Source of the DNA: Protostelium mycophagum
Taxonomy: Eukaryota; Evosea; Variosea; Protosteliida; Protosteliaceae
Length of the DNA: 64,000 nt
Assembly: GCA_002081555.1 (NCBI GenBank)
Contig: KV920908.1
Coordinates: 82,281 to 146,280 of the forward strand
Reading direction: 5' to 3'
Part shown: in pieces, positions 1-11,084 of the stretch
Numbering within the stretch: position 1 is the stretch's first letter
How the letters are laid out: the number at the start of each line of letters is the position of its first letter
Notes under the pieces: model-generated
The model's input: only the letters and a program-made list of their open reading frames with translations
Database searches by the model: none
What the model was told of the DNA's origin: nothing
Position numbers and translations under genes: made by a program

Positions 1-736
1 GCTTCCGGCTGCTTTGGTCCCAGAAGACACGAAGAAGCCAGGAATTCCAACCCTATAATTCGCGATGACGATGATGGAGTTGGTCGTTGCGGCCAAAAAG
101 GCACCGTTGTACTGCGAGTAAGAGCCACTGGTGTAAGAGCCTCCCTGTAGAATTCAGGATATACAGAAAGATGGGAGACGTGATGTTGGTTGAGAACGCT
201 TGGTGTTTGGCTTTGCCGCTCATCATCAAAGTGAGGTCATTGCCACACGAATTTCGTCAGTGAACAAAATGGACATGCTTTTGTATGCCGATTGTGTTAC
301 ATACGTAAATGAATTGTCTAACAGGCCAGTTGGAGGAAGGCGTCGTGTTTGGAGGAAGATACACAGAGAGATATAGACAATCCTCCGTTCCGGTCAAAGC
401 CCCCAAAGCGTTGAGTTGAACGCAGCTGACTTGGACAGTCTGATTGATGATCGTGTTGTAATACGTGGAACTCAGAGGTTGAGGCGGCTGTCGTCATTTA
501 AAAAGATACGGGAGGATATTATCGTATGATGACGTAAAGAGGATGAGATTACGCACCAGTAATCGGAGAGGTCCGATAGGAGGCTGCACGAAAGGGACCT
601 TTAAGAAGGCGACAGACCCTGGAACATTCGAATAATTCACAGTTCCAATCAAGGTGATGTTGTTCGCAATGGTCACGCTGGAAAGCTGCGACGCGGCCAA
701 TGCGAGAGTTGCCAGCAGAAGGAGGGTCTTCCTCAT
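1..736 (-). CDS. Secreted carboxylesterase-type alpha/beta hydrolase, 5' part (runs off left edge)
   Basis: The start at 736 gives MRKTLLLLATLALAASQ, a clear signal peptide, so the product enters the secretory route. The first exon then reads VAFLKVPFVQPPIGPLRL, the type-B carboxylesterase N-terminal block (family form F.GIPYA.PP.G..R). A donor gtgcgt follows at about 556. The second exon (about 310-497) contains TEDCLYLSVYLPP, matching the family SEDCLYLNVY block. The third (1-149) contains GGSYTSG and SIIVIANYRVGIPGFF, matching the oxyanion-hole GG and the INYRLG.LGFL block. The catalytic Ser, Glu and His would lie to the left, outside the window. The usual VMVWIHG stretch between exons two and three is not obvious, so a small exon may be missed in the intron at about 150-310. 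Family membership is firm; the substrate is unknown. Confidence 0.85.
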
Positions 737-1073
737 GGCTGTCTTTGTGAAATGTGTTCCTCGTGAAGGATCACAAAACCTTCGGACATCATCTGTCATC
801 TCCGGACACTTTAGGACCAGGCGACATTTGCGTCATAGACGCACGTATGCGGTAATATACCGTGATAATGGAAGTGCTATTCCGCCCGGTGGAAATTCTC
901 CGGTATTGTCGTGTCACACCGGAGCAAAGATGTGGCTTGAGGAGGCTGACGCGTGTTGCGGCCTGACCGCCAATTTCGGGCTGGCAGCCATGTCCCGGTG
1001 GCATCTCCCCACATATCTTTCTTTAAAAGGCGGACCAAGAACAGCTTATGGTTTAATAAAATTTCATTTGAAA

Positions 1074-1166
1074 TATTGCAGGGTTTGGTCAGATTCTCCG
1101 TTAAAAATCTCGGTAATTAACGTGTTCATTATCGAGAAGTGGGGAATCTGACCAAACCCTGCAATA
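1074..1166. repeat. 26-bp near-perfect inverted repeat (hairpin)
   Basis: The arm at 1074-1099 and its reverse complement at 1141-1166 match in 25 of 26 positions; the single difference is a T/G that would wobble-pair in a plus-strand transcript. The loop is 41 nt. A transcript would fold into a long stem, in the size range of a small-RNA precursor. No gene is recognised around it. Confidence 0.8.
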
Positions 1167-1484
1167 CTCCAGAGGAACTTCTGTCTTGACCACTGATCAT
1201 CTTTGATATCACGCCAATCCTGCAGAAGTAATTTTGCTGCAGTAAAGCGACTTCGTCGGTACGGTGTTGCGACAAATTTAATTTATTTTTTAAATCGAAC
1301 TTTGTGTGGATAATAAAAATGGAATTTTTTTGTATTCCCAAATGTGCTAAAAATAGGTGTATTTCCCCGCACGCCAGGTAATATGGTGATTTAATTTTGA
1401 TTTTTCCTCATGTTGAATTTTATTTTTTCCACAAATTCAATGATTGTCGCATGATATAATTTTTACCTACGGAGCCTTAACATT

Positions 1485-1570
1485 AACAGCAACAGAGCGG
1501 TAGTTACCACACAATCATTTTTCATGTTGAAAATTGTAAAAATCCGTGTCCGCGAGGTAATACACAGTCC
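1485..1570. repeat. Dispersed repeat, copy 1
   Basis: This segment resembles 4262-4340 in the same orientation. Both begin with a form of AGCAACAGAGC, continue with a GTTACC block and a CAATCATTTT block, and end with a GTGTCC block. They differ at many positions, so this is an old duplication or a decayed mobile element. No terminal repeats or coding capacity are visible. Confidence 0.55.
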
Positions 1571-1654
1571 AGGTTCTTTTTATTTGTCGCCAAAGTGTTA
1601 AGTCACATCGTAGCAATTACAGGTGTATTCGTTATGATAGTTATAGTCTCTCTA

Positions 1655-1915
1655 GAAGAGGCTGAGCGTGCCGGGAATGTTCCGTGGCAGGCCAAAAGGT
1701 GTGAGGCATTGTGATACGCGATGTCGCCGTGTTTCAATCCCGCTGGGCGCTTTTCCATCATCATCAATCAGGAAGGGGCCCCACAGAGCGTAGGAATCAT
1801 TTTGAGCGATCACCCCTGTGAAGAACTGTGTGGCTTCTCCGACTTGATTGTAAAAGTCGAGAGCAACAAAAATGCGAAGACAGCAACGTTGCCGCTCCAG
1901 TGTGGTATGCACGGT
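1655..1915 (-). pseudogene. Isolated open frame or exon remnant, unidentified
   Basis: The minus strand is open for about 86 residues and contains VALDFYNQVGEATQFF and SYALWGPFLIDDDG, which read more like protein than random sequence. There is no in-frame ATG at the 5' end, and a possible acceptor (AAG) lies just upstream near 1915. It ends PGTLSLF followed by a stop. I recognise no family. It may be an internal exon of an unpredicted gene, a fragment of a dead gene, or chance. Confidence 0.25.
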
Positions 1916-2848
1916 CTTACTACGGCCTTAAGTCTTATAACATGAGATTCTTTCTGCTTTACAAGAAACCGTAAGACACTTATTTTGAGATATCCATTGA
2001 TTCAAGATTTAGAACTTTCGAACAGACAAATCCGGAGAATCTACAATCCGTCTTGAATTTGAAAATTTGGCGGGAAAAAGATCCGTTTGATTTCCGAAAA
2101 ATTTTTCATGCGTGAGATCACCAAACCGCAACCGCACCGGCATCCATTCATGTGTTTTCTTACCAAGGTCCTTCTATTATCTTCTGCTTTCTATTGATTC
2201 AAATTACTTGACTTGAAATTACTTTCATATGATACTAAAAAAATCCAGACCTACTGCTGTCAAGGAGGGAAGGAAGTCTTAACTGGTTAATAGAACACCA
2301 CCCAGAAATCTTTGAGAAGGTAAAGAAGACCTTCATTTTCGCACTTTAGAAGTCCGCAAAGTCTTTTAACACTTCATGTGCCCATATAAATATATATATA
2401 CCTTTTCAGATAAGGTTTGAAGTAATCAAGGAAGGTCATTCTCATATGGACAATGACCAACCGATCTTCCTGCTCAGAACTTGAGAGACCCTCAAATTTA
2501 TTTGAAGCTCATTCGATATATATATCGGATGACCTATGAAGGATTTCACATTCATCGTGGCCCAGATTCGACGGACTTCTGAAAAGACGCGCCCATCAAC
2601 GGCAGCAGATAACAAAGATGTTTAATTGCAAGTAAGCAAGATTTCATCAATGTAGGTCTTTCGAGCTCTTTGAACGTCCTCCCAGGCACAAGCCAACCGA
2701 TCATCATCCACCAACCAGGACCAGACCACAACCGATTCAATAGGATCTTGATCATGCCGCACTTCTAATGTGCAACCATGAAGAGGAGGAAACTTCTGAC
2801 TTTTTGAAACTCGACCCGTCTACAACGGGTTTATCCGTTCTACAACCC

Positions 2849-2934
2849 CCCGACATGGCGCAATTGGTAGCGCGGTAGACTGTAGTAGGTCAGCTGTCAT
2901 CTATAGGTTCCTGGTTCGAGTCCGGGTGTTGGGA
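2849..2934 (+). tRNA. tRNA-Tyr (GTA) with 13-nt intron, copy 1
   Basis: The acceptor stem CCCGACA pairs with TGTTGGG (one G-U), with discriminator A at 2934. The D arm contains AATTGGTAG and the T arm GGTTCGAGTCC. The anticodon stem GTAGA pairs with TCTAT around loop C-T-G-T-A-G/A, giving anticodon GTA. A 13-nt intron (taggtcagctgtc) sits one base after the anticodon, the canonical nuclear tRNA intron position and typical of tRNA-Tyr. The mature length is 73 nt. T-rich sequence follows directly, as expected for a Pol III terminator. Confidence 0.95.
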
Positions 2935-3361
2935 CTTTTGCTATTTTTGTCTCCCTGGTGAGTAAATCAATGTTGTCCAATTTTAGTTTCACATCAACAG
3001 AAAAGAGGGATACCTTCACTTTTTTATTTCGTCTATTTTTTGATATTCTCTACAACCTAATTTTCCTCTCAACGAAATTCACTTTTTACACACAAGTAAT
3101 TAAATTCTCCAGTCATGAAGACTTCTCCACAAACATTTCATTCTGTCTCAGATGGCCCCAGCAACTATCACCATGTTGGCCACTGGAACCCAAGGGGCTT
3201 TCAAGCCCGAGGCATCGCCTTATCCACGAGATAGATCTTCATGATCCGAGGTCCACTTGGGTATTGAGGTACGATTTATCACACCAGATCTGGAAGGGGT
3301 CACGATGTAATAAGTGTGTAAGGAGGCACCATCTACAATGGTATTTCGCAATTTACAACCC

Positions 3362-3447
3362 CCCGACATGGCGCAATTGGTAGCGCGGTAGACTGTAGTA
3401 GGTCAGCTGTCATCTATAGGTTCCTGGTTCGAGTCCGGGTGTTGGGA
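3362..3447 (+). tRNA. tRNA-Tyr (GTA) with 13-nt intron, copy 2
   Basis: This copy is identical over the tRNA and its intron to the one 513 bp upstream, including acaacccc just before it and acttttgc just after, and is in the same orientation. It is a recent or homogenised tandem duplication of a single tRNA gene. The T-rich tail follows at 3449. The 427 bp between the copies hold nothing I recognise. Confidence 0.95.
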
Positions 3448-4423
3448 CTTTTGCCGTTTTTTCTCTTTTTTACTCGGAAGTAAAATCGATTTTATTTCAC
3501 AATTCTTTCAGATTTTCTCCACATTTCTGATCCCAAAATTTCAATGATGATCAAAAAATTCTCCACTTGATTTTGATCAAAATGCCACATTTTGCACGGT
3601 GTCATTTTTTCCATGCTTTGATGAGATGCGGGACATGATGATACATGCCAGAGGGCACAAGGATCTGCAATCTATTGATGAAACGACACAGAAACATAGT
3701 TTTAGGCTGTCTTTTCGATGTTGAAAAACTGCAAAACCACCAACATAAACACTTGGTTTAACTCACTACGACAATTATTTATTGCAATCAATCCTCGAAC
3801 TTGGTCACCTAGAACGTGTTGTGAACAGTTTTTTGAATGTCCTTTTTGACATACGAGATACTTTTGTGATTCTAAAATGTCTGTTTATGCCACACTTTAC
3901 AAACCAGGACAGGGCAACAGCTGTAGTGAACTGTGACCAAGTAAGTATTTTAAGATGTTTTCTTTAAGATCCACTAAGTGTCTATCTGTTGAAGGTCTGC
4001 TCTGGACATATTGTGACTGACATAAAATTCTGACAAAATGGACGATTTTTTTGCATGGCAACTGTAAATGTAAATACCTCCATGATCAAAGACAGACATT
4101 TATTTCCAAGAAAAAGCTCACATGACTGTCACAGTGAATTCATACAATTCAACAAGCAGCATGACAGACAAATCTCCTTTGAAAAGACATGGTTTTATTG
4201 TACTCGCTCTTGCTTTTCTAAGCTAAGATTTTGGATCAAATGAGGGTTCCTGAGACATGTCGTTAGCAACAGAGCAGCAGTTACCTCAATCATTTTCATT
4301 TGGAAAATCGTACAAATCTGTGTCCACAGGGTAGTAAAGTGATTGTTATGCTCTTGCACAATATGTCACAACATCTAAAGATAGTTGTCAAAGAACACGC
4401 ACGCGTATAAATATTCATTTATT
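3448..4423. other. Intergenic stretch between tRNA-Tyr copy 2 and the BK channel 3' end
   Basis: No supported gene. AT-rich DNA with several short open frames that have no splice context. It contains the second copy of the dispersed repeat (4262-4340). The channel stop codon at 4424-4426 is followed on the minus strand directly by AATAAA, a plausible polyadenylation signal. Confidence 0.5.
4262..4340. repeat. Dispersed repeat, copy 2
   Basis: Diverged second copy of the element at 1485-1570, same orientation and same order of short conserved blocks (AGCAACAGAGC, GTTACC, CAATCATTTT, GTGTCC). No coding potential. Confidence 0.55.
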
Positions 4424-7400
4424 TCAGACAGAATTGGGGAAGGCATGTAACTCTATACTCTCTCTGTCCCCAGGTGGAGAGATCTCTCCCGACATCTCAT
4501 TCATCTGTGATGGAGTCACCTGATAATGATGAGACCAGAAGATCTTGATTCTGTTGGGCGTTTTTTCTGATGTATTTTCAATACGCTGTAGTGCTGCGGC
4601 GCAGCCGCAGTTAACAAAGGAAAGTCGTTAACAAATGCAGTTGAACACAAAGAGACCAGCAGGATGTGCCTTCGCGGCAAACCACGCCATTTGCCGCAGT
4701 TATAGTTTCGATCCACTAGAAATATCCAAAGGTGAAGCCGCAGGTGTATTTTCAATGGCTCTGACACTGCGGCTGCGCAGCTAAAGTAGTCCAAAGGCAA
4801 AGCACTAAACAAAACGCACTGCAACCATCAGATCGCCAACCCATGCTCACCGGATTGCGGCAGACGATCACGATGGCCTCATCATTTTCATTCAAAATGA
4901 GTGATCCACGCGGGTTCATCGCAACATACCGGTCGAAGTTCTTGGGTAAAGCTCTTTGCTGTTCTTTTTCAGTGAAAATTTTCCCGCCATTTCTAAAAAT
5001 AGATCACCTTGAGTATCTTGCTGTACAGATGTTCCCTCAGTGTGGATTTCCTTCGTATTACGGAGCGTGAATCATCTGTGTGTGACGTCATCACACGTCA
5101 TCAATGGTTGATCGTTGTAGACTGACCTCTATGCCGGTACAAACCTAAACATAACAATTGATGCTCTTGTAACAATCTTTGAAATAATAATTTGTACTCC
5201 CTGCCCTATAAATAAAATTATTTTTTTACAAAAATTCCAAAAATTTCTCCCATCATATTCGAGCATCTACAACGTCTTTTTGATAAAGAGTCGACGAATT
5301 ACAACGACTCACCACCAAGTCTGGAAAGATATTGTACACTGGCAGGGACATGGAGAGTCCGTCTACAACGAGTTGTTTTCCGAACGAAACAACGTCGACA
5401 TTAAAATAACACTGAGCCATCAGTGCGTCCATCATCCCTCCCGTGAATCTACGAAATTTCAGGGAAATTTCGAGTGAAACTTGGGGTCAGGGTTGTCGAA
5501 CATTCCAAGAAGATTCTGAGAAAATTCAAGAAATAACCTCACATGTGACCAGCGTAGAAGGGGGTGGAAAGGTCTTGGGGGACATTCTCAGCGAATACTT
5601 TGTTGTTTACGCCTAAGTATTTCGCATTCGAAGAATGAACTTTTAAATGTCAATATTCACTGGATCTACAACGCGCATTTTTTTTGCGGGGCAAGAAGCA
5701 CCGAAATTTCAAGTTGAAATTCTCATTCGAATGAAACTCACTGAGATCTACAATGGGAATACATTTGGCGTTTCCTGAGATGAGTAATTGAAACGTCATC
5801 ACCGGCTTGGCATCCACGGTAGGGTCGTCTGGATCTACAACTCTCAGTTTCATTTCTTTGTGAAGTGTTTTCCAGGAATTTGATTTCATAATTATTTTTG
5901 AATTGTGGGATTTTTTCACAAAAACCAACACAAAAATATTTTCAACGTAAACGCCAGCTACACGGTTATAACCGCAAAGATCCGCGTTGAATTCACGTTA
6001 AGATCAGTAGCAGCGATTTTCTCACGGTAACTACCGTGAGATTTTACGGTAAGAATTTCATGACTTGGCACAAAAATCTCGAATTTTCACTCAAATTTCA
6101 CCTTCTCTGCCTTGGCCCATAATGATTGCGCTTGTTGCTTCGTATGCTCCTGCTCGTTGTAGATCCTCAGGGTGGGTGGGATCTCCCCGGATGAAGTACA
6201 CGTCATCGCATCGTCTACAACGGTAAGTTTTTGGCGGGAAACGGCCAAACTCACCCTGCACCGTCGTGCCATTCGTCACGTGTCGGGGTTATCGGGCATA
6301 GAATCACAACCGAATATTTCTCTTTTAATTTCAAACTTTGCATCTACAACACTGTAAATCCCCCGCTTGGATGTTTCATCAAAAAAAATATTTATCATTT
6401 TCTTTAATAAATAAAATTTTATTATTTAAAAAACTCAAGTCCTCACTTTTCGGGCGAACATGGAAATTTCAACGAAATTGTCCCCTGTGATGACTGCGTA
6501 TCTACTCAGTTGTAGATCAGTAATATCGTCCACCATCCTGTCCTTCAGCTCCGTGAATTTTATCTGAAATTTCATCAGAAATTTCAAGACATTTTCGGGA
6601 GTTTTCGTGGGAAATTCCGTGGAAATTCGTCGAAATTTCACTGACTTTTCTGTCTGGTTTAGAAAAGTCGTACAGAGAAGCCTCTTGAATCCTCCGCGAT
6701 TCTTCGGCGAAATTTTCCCGAATCTTCTCCTCCATATTTTTCAGGCGTATGACCCCCGTTGCCGAGGCGATCCCCTCTATCGCCTGATGACGTCATCACG
6801 CGTCTATTTTTAGAACGAATGTCGAGTGGGTAAGTGCTTTACCTCCTTGTTCTGTGCCAATACCATGCCCTTTTTGCCCTTTGTCACGATGTAGTGGGGT
6901 CCGGGGTTTATATAAAGTCTGCTTTTCTCAAAGTCTGAAATTCTGTACAAGTCAGAATTTTTATTTGTGTCATAACAAAGTCTCAAAGTCTCGTCACGTC
7001 GCCCTACCGGAAATCTTCACGTTAATTACCAAAGATACCACTCACTTGACGCTGTCATCTGCGATGCCTAGCAACAGCACATTGTACACTTGATAGATCA
7101 AAACGACGAGTTCGTTGTAGTTCATCCCCTCGTATTGGTCTAAATCTTCCACCATGTACACCTCATGTCCCGCACCCCAGACTACAACGCGTTCAGAATT
7201 TCCAAGAATTTTCTTGTATTCTGAAGTTTCCCGGAAATTTCTTGTATTCTGAAATTTCCGAGAATTTTCGTGACTTCAAAATAGAAGCGGTTGGTGTTTC
7301 GTTGAAATTTCGAGTTACGTACGGTATTCCTGTTCCCATGGTGACATGGCTTTTAGCCTGGATGGCAGACTGAAAGATTGTACAATATTTGTGATGAATG

Positions 7401-10400
7401 CCGCAAATCCCGGGCACAATGCGGCATTGGCCAAGATGGACATCCTTAAAATTTGAATGTGGCGTTTTGGCGGGAAAGATCCGAATAAAAGATGGAAGAA
7501 TGTAAAATTTCGTGCAAAAAATATTTTTATAGTTAAAAGGAGGTCACGAACAGCAATAGCAGAAATGAAATTTCAACGGAATTTTTCGTAACAACTCTGA
7601 AGCAAACAGTCGAATTTTGGCGGGAATTTTAAAGATGATTTTTGGCGGGAATACCTGATGTCTGTGGTATTCACGCAAATCTTCACATCCATCGCTTTCA
7701 GTAGCACCTTTTCCAATCAGATTCCCATAATGACTCTTCGAATTCACTTTGAGACTTTCCGACCGATCGCTATAAATAGATCCTCTGAAATTTCCGGGAA
7801 ATCTCATACCTCGTTTCTTTGGTTGTGAATCTGTGCCATGATGGGAAGATCATGCCTGTGTAGTCTGACTGCTTTTACGTTCATAATAGTCTCTACAACG
7901 AGTCAGTATCCACAAGTCACGGTAAGAACCGTAACACACACGGTAAAATTGTAAAGACACGGTAAGGGACGTAAAGACACGGTAAGAAACGCGTAAGAGA
8001 TATCAATATGGTTACAAACACCAAAAACTTTGACTCGTTGTTTTTGCTCAAAGATGCATTCTGTGGCGTTTTTAGAACATGTTTTCGCTCAACAAACACA
8101 GTACAAACTCTTTATGATTGGTGTCCTGCTATCTCAGTGGACTTGGGCTGTTTAGATGTCACTGCGGCTCTGCCGCAGTGTTGTTTTGTAGAGCCGCAGT
8201 GACATCTAAACAGCCCAAGTCCACTGAGGCTCTGCCGCAGTGTTGTTTTGTAGAGAGCCGCAGTGACATCTAAACAGCCCAAGTCCACTGCGGCTCTGCC
8301 GCAGTGTTGCTTTACACTGAGACTTCGCCAGAGTGGTAGCTGTGCTTCGCAGATCTTTGCAGCACAACGATAGAAATTATCAAACTCACTCGCATCGTCT
8401 ACATCTCCTCTGCCCTTGCCATTGAACACCAGGCACACGTGCGCATACTTTAGGTTAGCTCTCTGAAGGTCGCCCTCGGTCAGAGGCTGTCCAACCAGTA
8501 CGGTGACTCTATGCGCGAAGAAAGGTTTGCGGAGGTGTGCGTCAAGCTGTGGGCTTATCTTGTCCTCGCCGATGAGGGCGCAGACCTAAAAATAGATCAG
8601 TTTGAGACCACGGTAACTGACGAGGAGATCGCGGTTGCTTAACGAGGTGACGAAATGCAAAAAAATTTATGTTTGGAAAAATCACCAAAAATAGGCACAA
8701 AATGAAAATTGACCAACTACAACGATGAAAGATACCACTGAATACGCAAACCGAAATTTCGTGGAAATATCACCTTGGAGTCCGTGTTGTCCCTCTCTGG
8801 GTGGTAAAATTCTTTCAAGAATGACATGATGGGCTTGTCATCAGGTGAGATCAACAACAGGTGATGCTTCCCTCTATATTTTCTTCTGGCTATAAAGATC
8901 AATAGATTCAATCTATACTCTACATCACAAAATAAAACTCTAGCAAAGCCAGCACAAGATAACACTATAGAGCTGCAGCACAAAACAACATTGCAGAGCT
9001 GCAATAAAAGAAAACTGCAGTAAAAATGCAGAGCCTCAGCACCAATTGATACTCTAGCAAATCTATGCAAAACAACACGCGGCAGAGCCGCAGTAACATC
9101 TAAACAGCCGCAAGTCCATTAAAACAGCAGGACTCCAATTATACAGAGTTTGTACTGTGTTTGTTGAGTGAAAACATGTTCAAAAAAACATCCGCAAATC
9201 CACAACAAATCCAAAAATCTTTCACTTGTGAAGATTAAAATCGTCTGCGGCCCTGCCGCAATAACCACTGAAGAATCGCGAAGTGAAATATTTTTTAATC
9301 AAATGGGTGATAGGATAACTTACTTGGGGATCTGCTTGCATTCATGGTGTCTGCTAGTTTTGCTGCAGCTACGGGGACCACAATGATGGCTGCTGTGATG
9401 ATCACCATGACTCCCACCTGTCAAAATAAATGATGATTCAACTGAGATAAGATGAGATGTGCTAAGATAAAATGAGACAGACTGTCAGTTGATAATATGT
9501 TTTCGGAACTTCAAAAACTCACAAAATCCAGTGCTCATCACTTTTAAAGTCCAAAAAAATGTGAAAAAATTTAGAAGAAATTTACAAGAGAATGAAAAAA
9601 TTTAGAAAAAAATGAAAAAAAAACAGAAAGATTACTTCTCCGGATGCGGTAGTTGGGGTGACGTCACCATATCCCACTGTCGACAACGTAACAAAACTGA
9701 AATAGAATCCCGTCAATAGATTTTGTACCTTCACGTAATCAGTACTCATCTACAATGATATAGATCGTATTTATGGAAAATCATCAAGTGTAGTACTCCA
9801 AGAAAACCAAAAATCAACATCGTAAATATTAATTTGGGAAAAATAAATTTACATTTTCATTCATAAATAAAATCAAATGATAAAAAATCAAAATATATGT
9901 AAAATAAACTTACAGCACCATCAGGCACCAGAGCTGGGTTTTCTAGGACAAAGATAAATGATGCAGAAGAGAAGACGAGAAGTAATAACACAAACATCAA
10001 TTGTACCATGTCTCGGACGATATCTACACGTGTCAGAAAAATCTTGGAAATTTCTCAGAAAGGTTGAGGAATTTGTTTTTATTTTTTTTCTACATGCGGG
10101 ATTACACATTGAAACTACCACAAAAAATACGTAAAGAGTGTCATCTACAACTCACCAGATATTTTGTCCCCTGCTAAATTTAGATAGTACTCCAAGTCTG
10201 GAAGGAGCATCGCCAGGCGCAAGAATTGTAGACCGTAGAAATAATAATTCATGAATGGTCCGATCAGACCAGGTATGGAAGTCGCCTGGATATGTCAAAA
10301 AGAGATGTCAGTGTCATGTCAAATATGTCACTGGTGGTGTAACAACAGTACTTGACCAAAAAATATAAATCAAAAATGAATAAGATAATAAAATAAAATA

Positions 10401-11084
10401 AAATAAATTTTATTTTGATAATGAAAAACAGAAAACCTACGAGATTAACCCACACAATGAGATCAGCCAGAAAGACGACCTGTGATTCGGCCATCATGTA
10501 CCTGATCACAAACTCGGATGCAAAGATGAAAGAGAGTACGAATTCTGTCCACAACAGACTCTTTTGACCTTCAGAATTATAGAGATCGTTGAAATGATTC
10601 ACCTGTTGTTGAAAAAGTGAATCTGTGAACTGATGATTATCGCCGTCTTTGATTGGAGGAATGGTGGTCATCTGAGAAAGATCAGGATCATATGATGATG
10701 GATGATTTAATACATACCACAGAAACATAGTACAGAAAAATCCCAACAGAGGTCAGACACATGAGGGTATGGACAATGGCAAGAGGTAACATGAGTAATG
10801 ATCCGTTGAATGACAACCATATACTGTCAATCTTGTGTTTCAATCTGCATCACACATTAAAATGGAAGAGCGACATCCCTTACGTCTTCTCTGCTTGGAC
10901 CATCTTCTTTATCTTGATCAATGACAACAACTTTGAACCGATCCTGATCAACACGGACCACACGATTAAGAATCCCAAAGCGATCAATAAGAACACCAAC
11001 ATGTTCACCAAAAAGATGTCGGTGAACAGTTGGTACTACAAAAGCCATCAGCAGTACGAATTAGTCTTTTAGACGTACCGCCAT
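4424..11084 (-). CDS. BK/Slo-type large-conductance potassium channel alpha subunit
   Basis: A plasma-membrane K+ channel assembled from many short exons. From the N-terminus: an extra hydrophobic segment like S0 (MLVFLLIALGFLIVWSVLI, about 10880-10990), S1 (LAIVHTLMCLTSVGIFLYY), S2-S3 (FVLSFIFASEFVIRYMM), S4-S5 (about 9900-10260), then a pore with filter STVGYGDV (about 9660-9690) and S6 (VGVMVIITAAIIVVPVAA). The cytoplasmic part carries RCK1 (HHLLLISPDDKPIMSFL; VTVLVGQPLTEGDL; DDAK/TIMNVKAVRLH) and RCK2 (VYFIRGDPTHPEDLQRAG; FTGGMMDALMAQCYF). These match Slo1 blocks in order. The last exon (4424-4519) ends ELHAFPNSV. The start is provisional: ATG at 11084 followed by donor gtacgt gives Met-Ala before the S0 exon. 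Channel family is certain; calcium gating is inferred from RCK architecture, and no classical Asp-rich calcium bowl is obvious. Confidence 0.92.
7918..8000. repeat. Cluster of CACGGTAA words inside a channel intron
   Basis: ACGGTAA or a close variant occurs four times in about 80 bp (sacggtaagaaccgt, cacacggtaaaa, acacggtaaggg, acacggtaagaa), with partial units such as cgtaaagac between. It is the densest local cluster of the dispersed CGGTAA..ACCG word family. It lies in the intron between the exons at about 7808-7890 and 8390-8585. Confidence 0.6.
8075..8176. repeat. Left arm of a 100-bp inverted repeat flanking two channel exons
   Basis: The reverse complement of 9079-9181 aligns end to end with this segment, by eye at well over 80 percent. 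Shared blocks include GAACATGTTTTC, CAACAAACACAGTACAAAC, GTCCTGCT and CTGTTTAGATGT. Both arms end in the GCGGCTCTGCCGC palindrome. The arm lies in the intron downstream of exon 8390-8585. Confidence 0.85.
8161..8310. repeat. Tandem repeat of about 62-64 bp with internal palindromes
   Basis: Blocks of GGCTCTGCCGCAGTGTTG begin near 8166, 8228 and 8292. They are separated by a near-identical spacer containing GCCGCAGTGACATCTAAAC and AGCCCAAGTCCACTG. Each unit can fold on itself through GCGGC/GCCGC. The array extends the left inverted-repeat arm inward. Confidence 0.85.
9079..9181. repeat. Right arm of the 100-bp inverted repeat
   Basis: Partner of 8075-8176 in opposite orientation, located in the intron just upstream (in gene direction) of exon 8774-8889. 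The DNA at 8935-9060 immediately inside it is rich in degenerate GCAGAGC-type units, related in style to the tandem array at the left arm. Confidence 0.85.

Larger units (their letters stand above)
737..2848. other. Gene-poor intergenic stretch
   Basis: I see no convincing multi-exon gene here. It holds a 26-bp inverted repeat (1074-1166), one copy of a diverged dispersed repeat (1485-1570), a short open frame on the minus strand (1655-1915), a GGCGGGAAA word at about 2070 and AT dinucleotide runs near 2386-2400 and 2515-2530. It separates the carboxylesterase start from the first tRNA-Tyr. Confidence 0.5.

Noticed and set aside
654-1151. 165-codon open frame on the plus strand
   Set aside because: It overlaps the carboxylesterase first exon on the other strand and reads as composition noise with no splice or family support.
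4516-4824. 102-codon minus-strand frame near the BK 3' end
   Set aside because: It lies in the intron before the last BK exon and is opened by GCGGC palindromes; no protein features.
7918-8000. CRISPR-like array
   Set aside because: The repeats are 7-9 bp, spacing is irregular and the setting is an intron of a eukaryotic gene.
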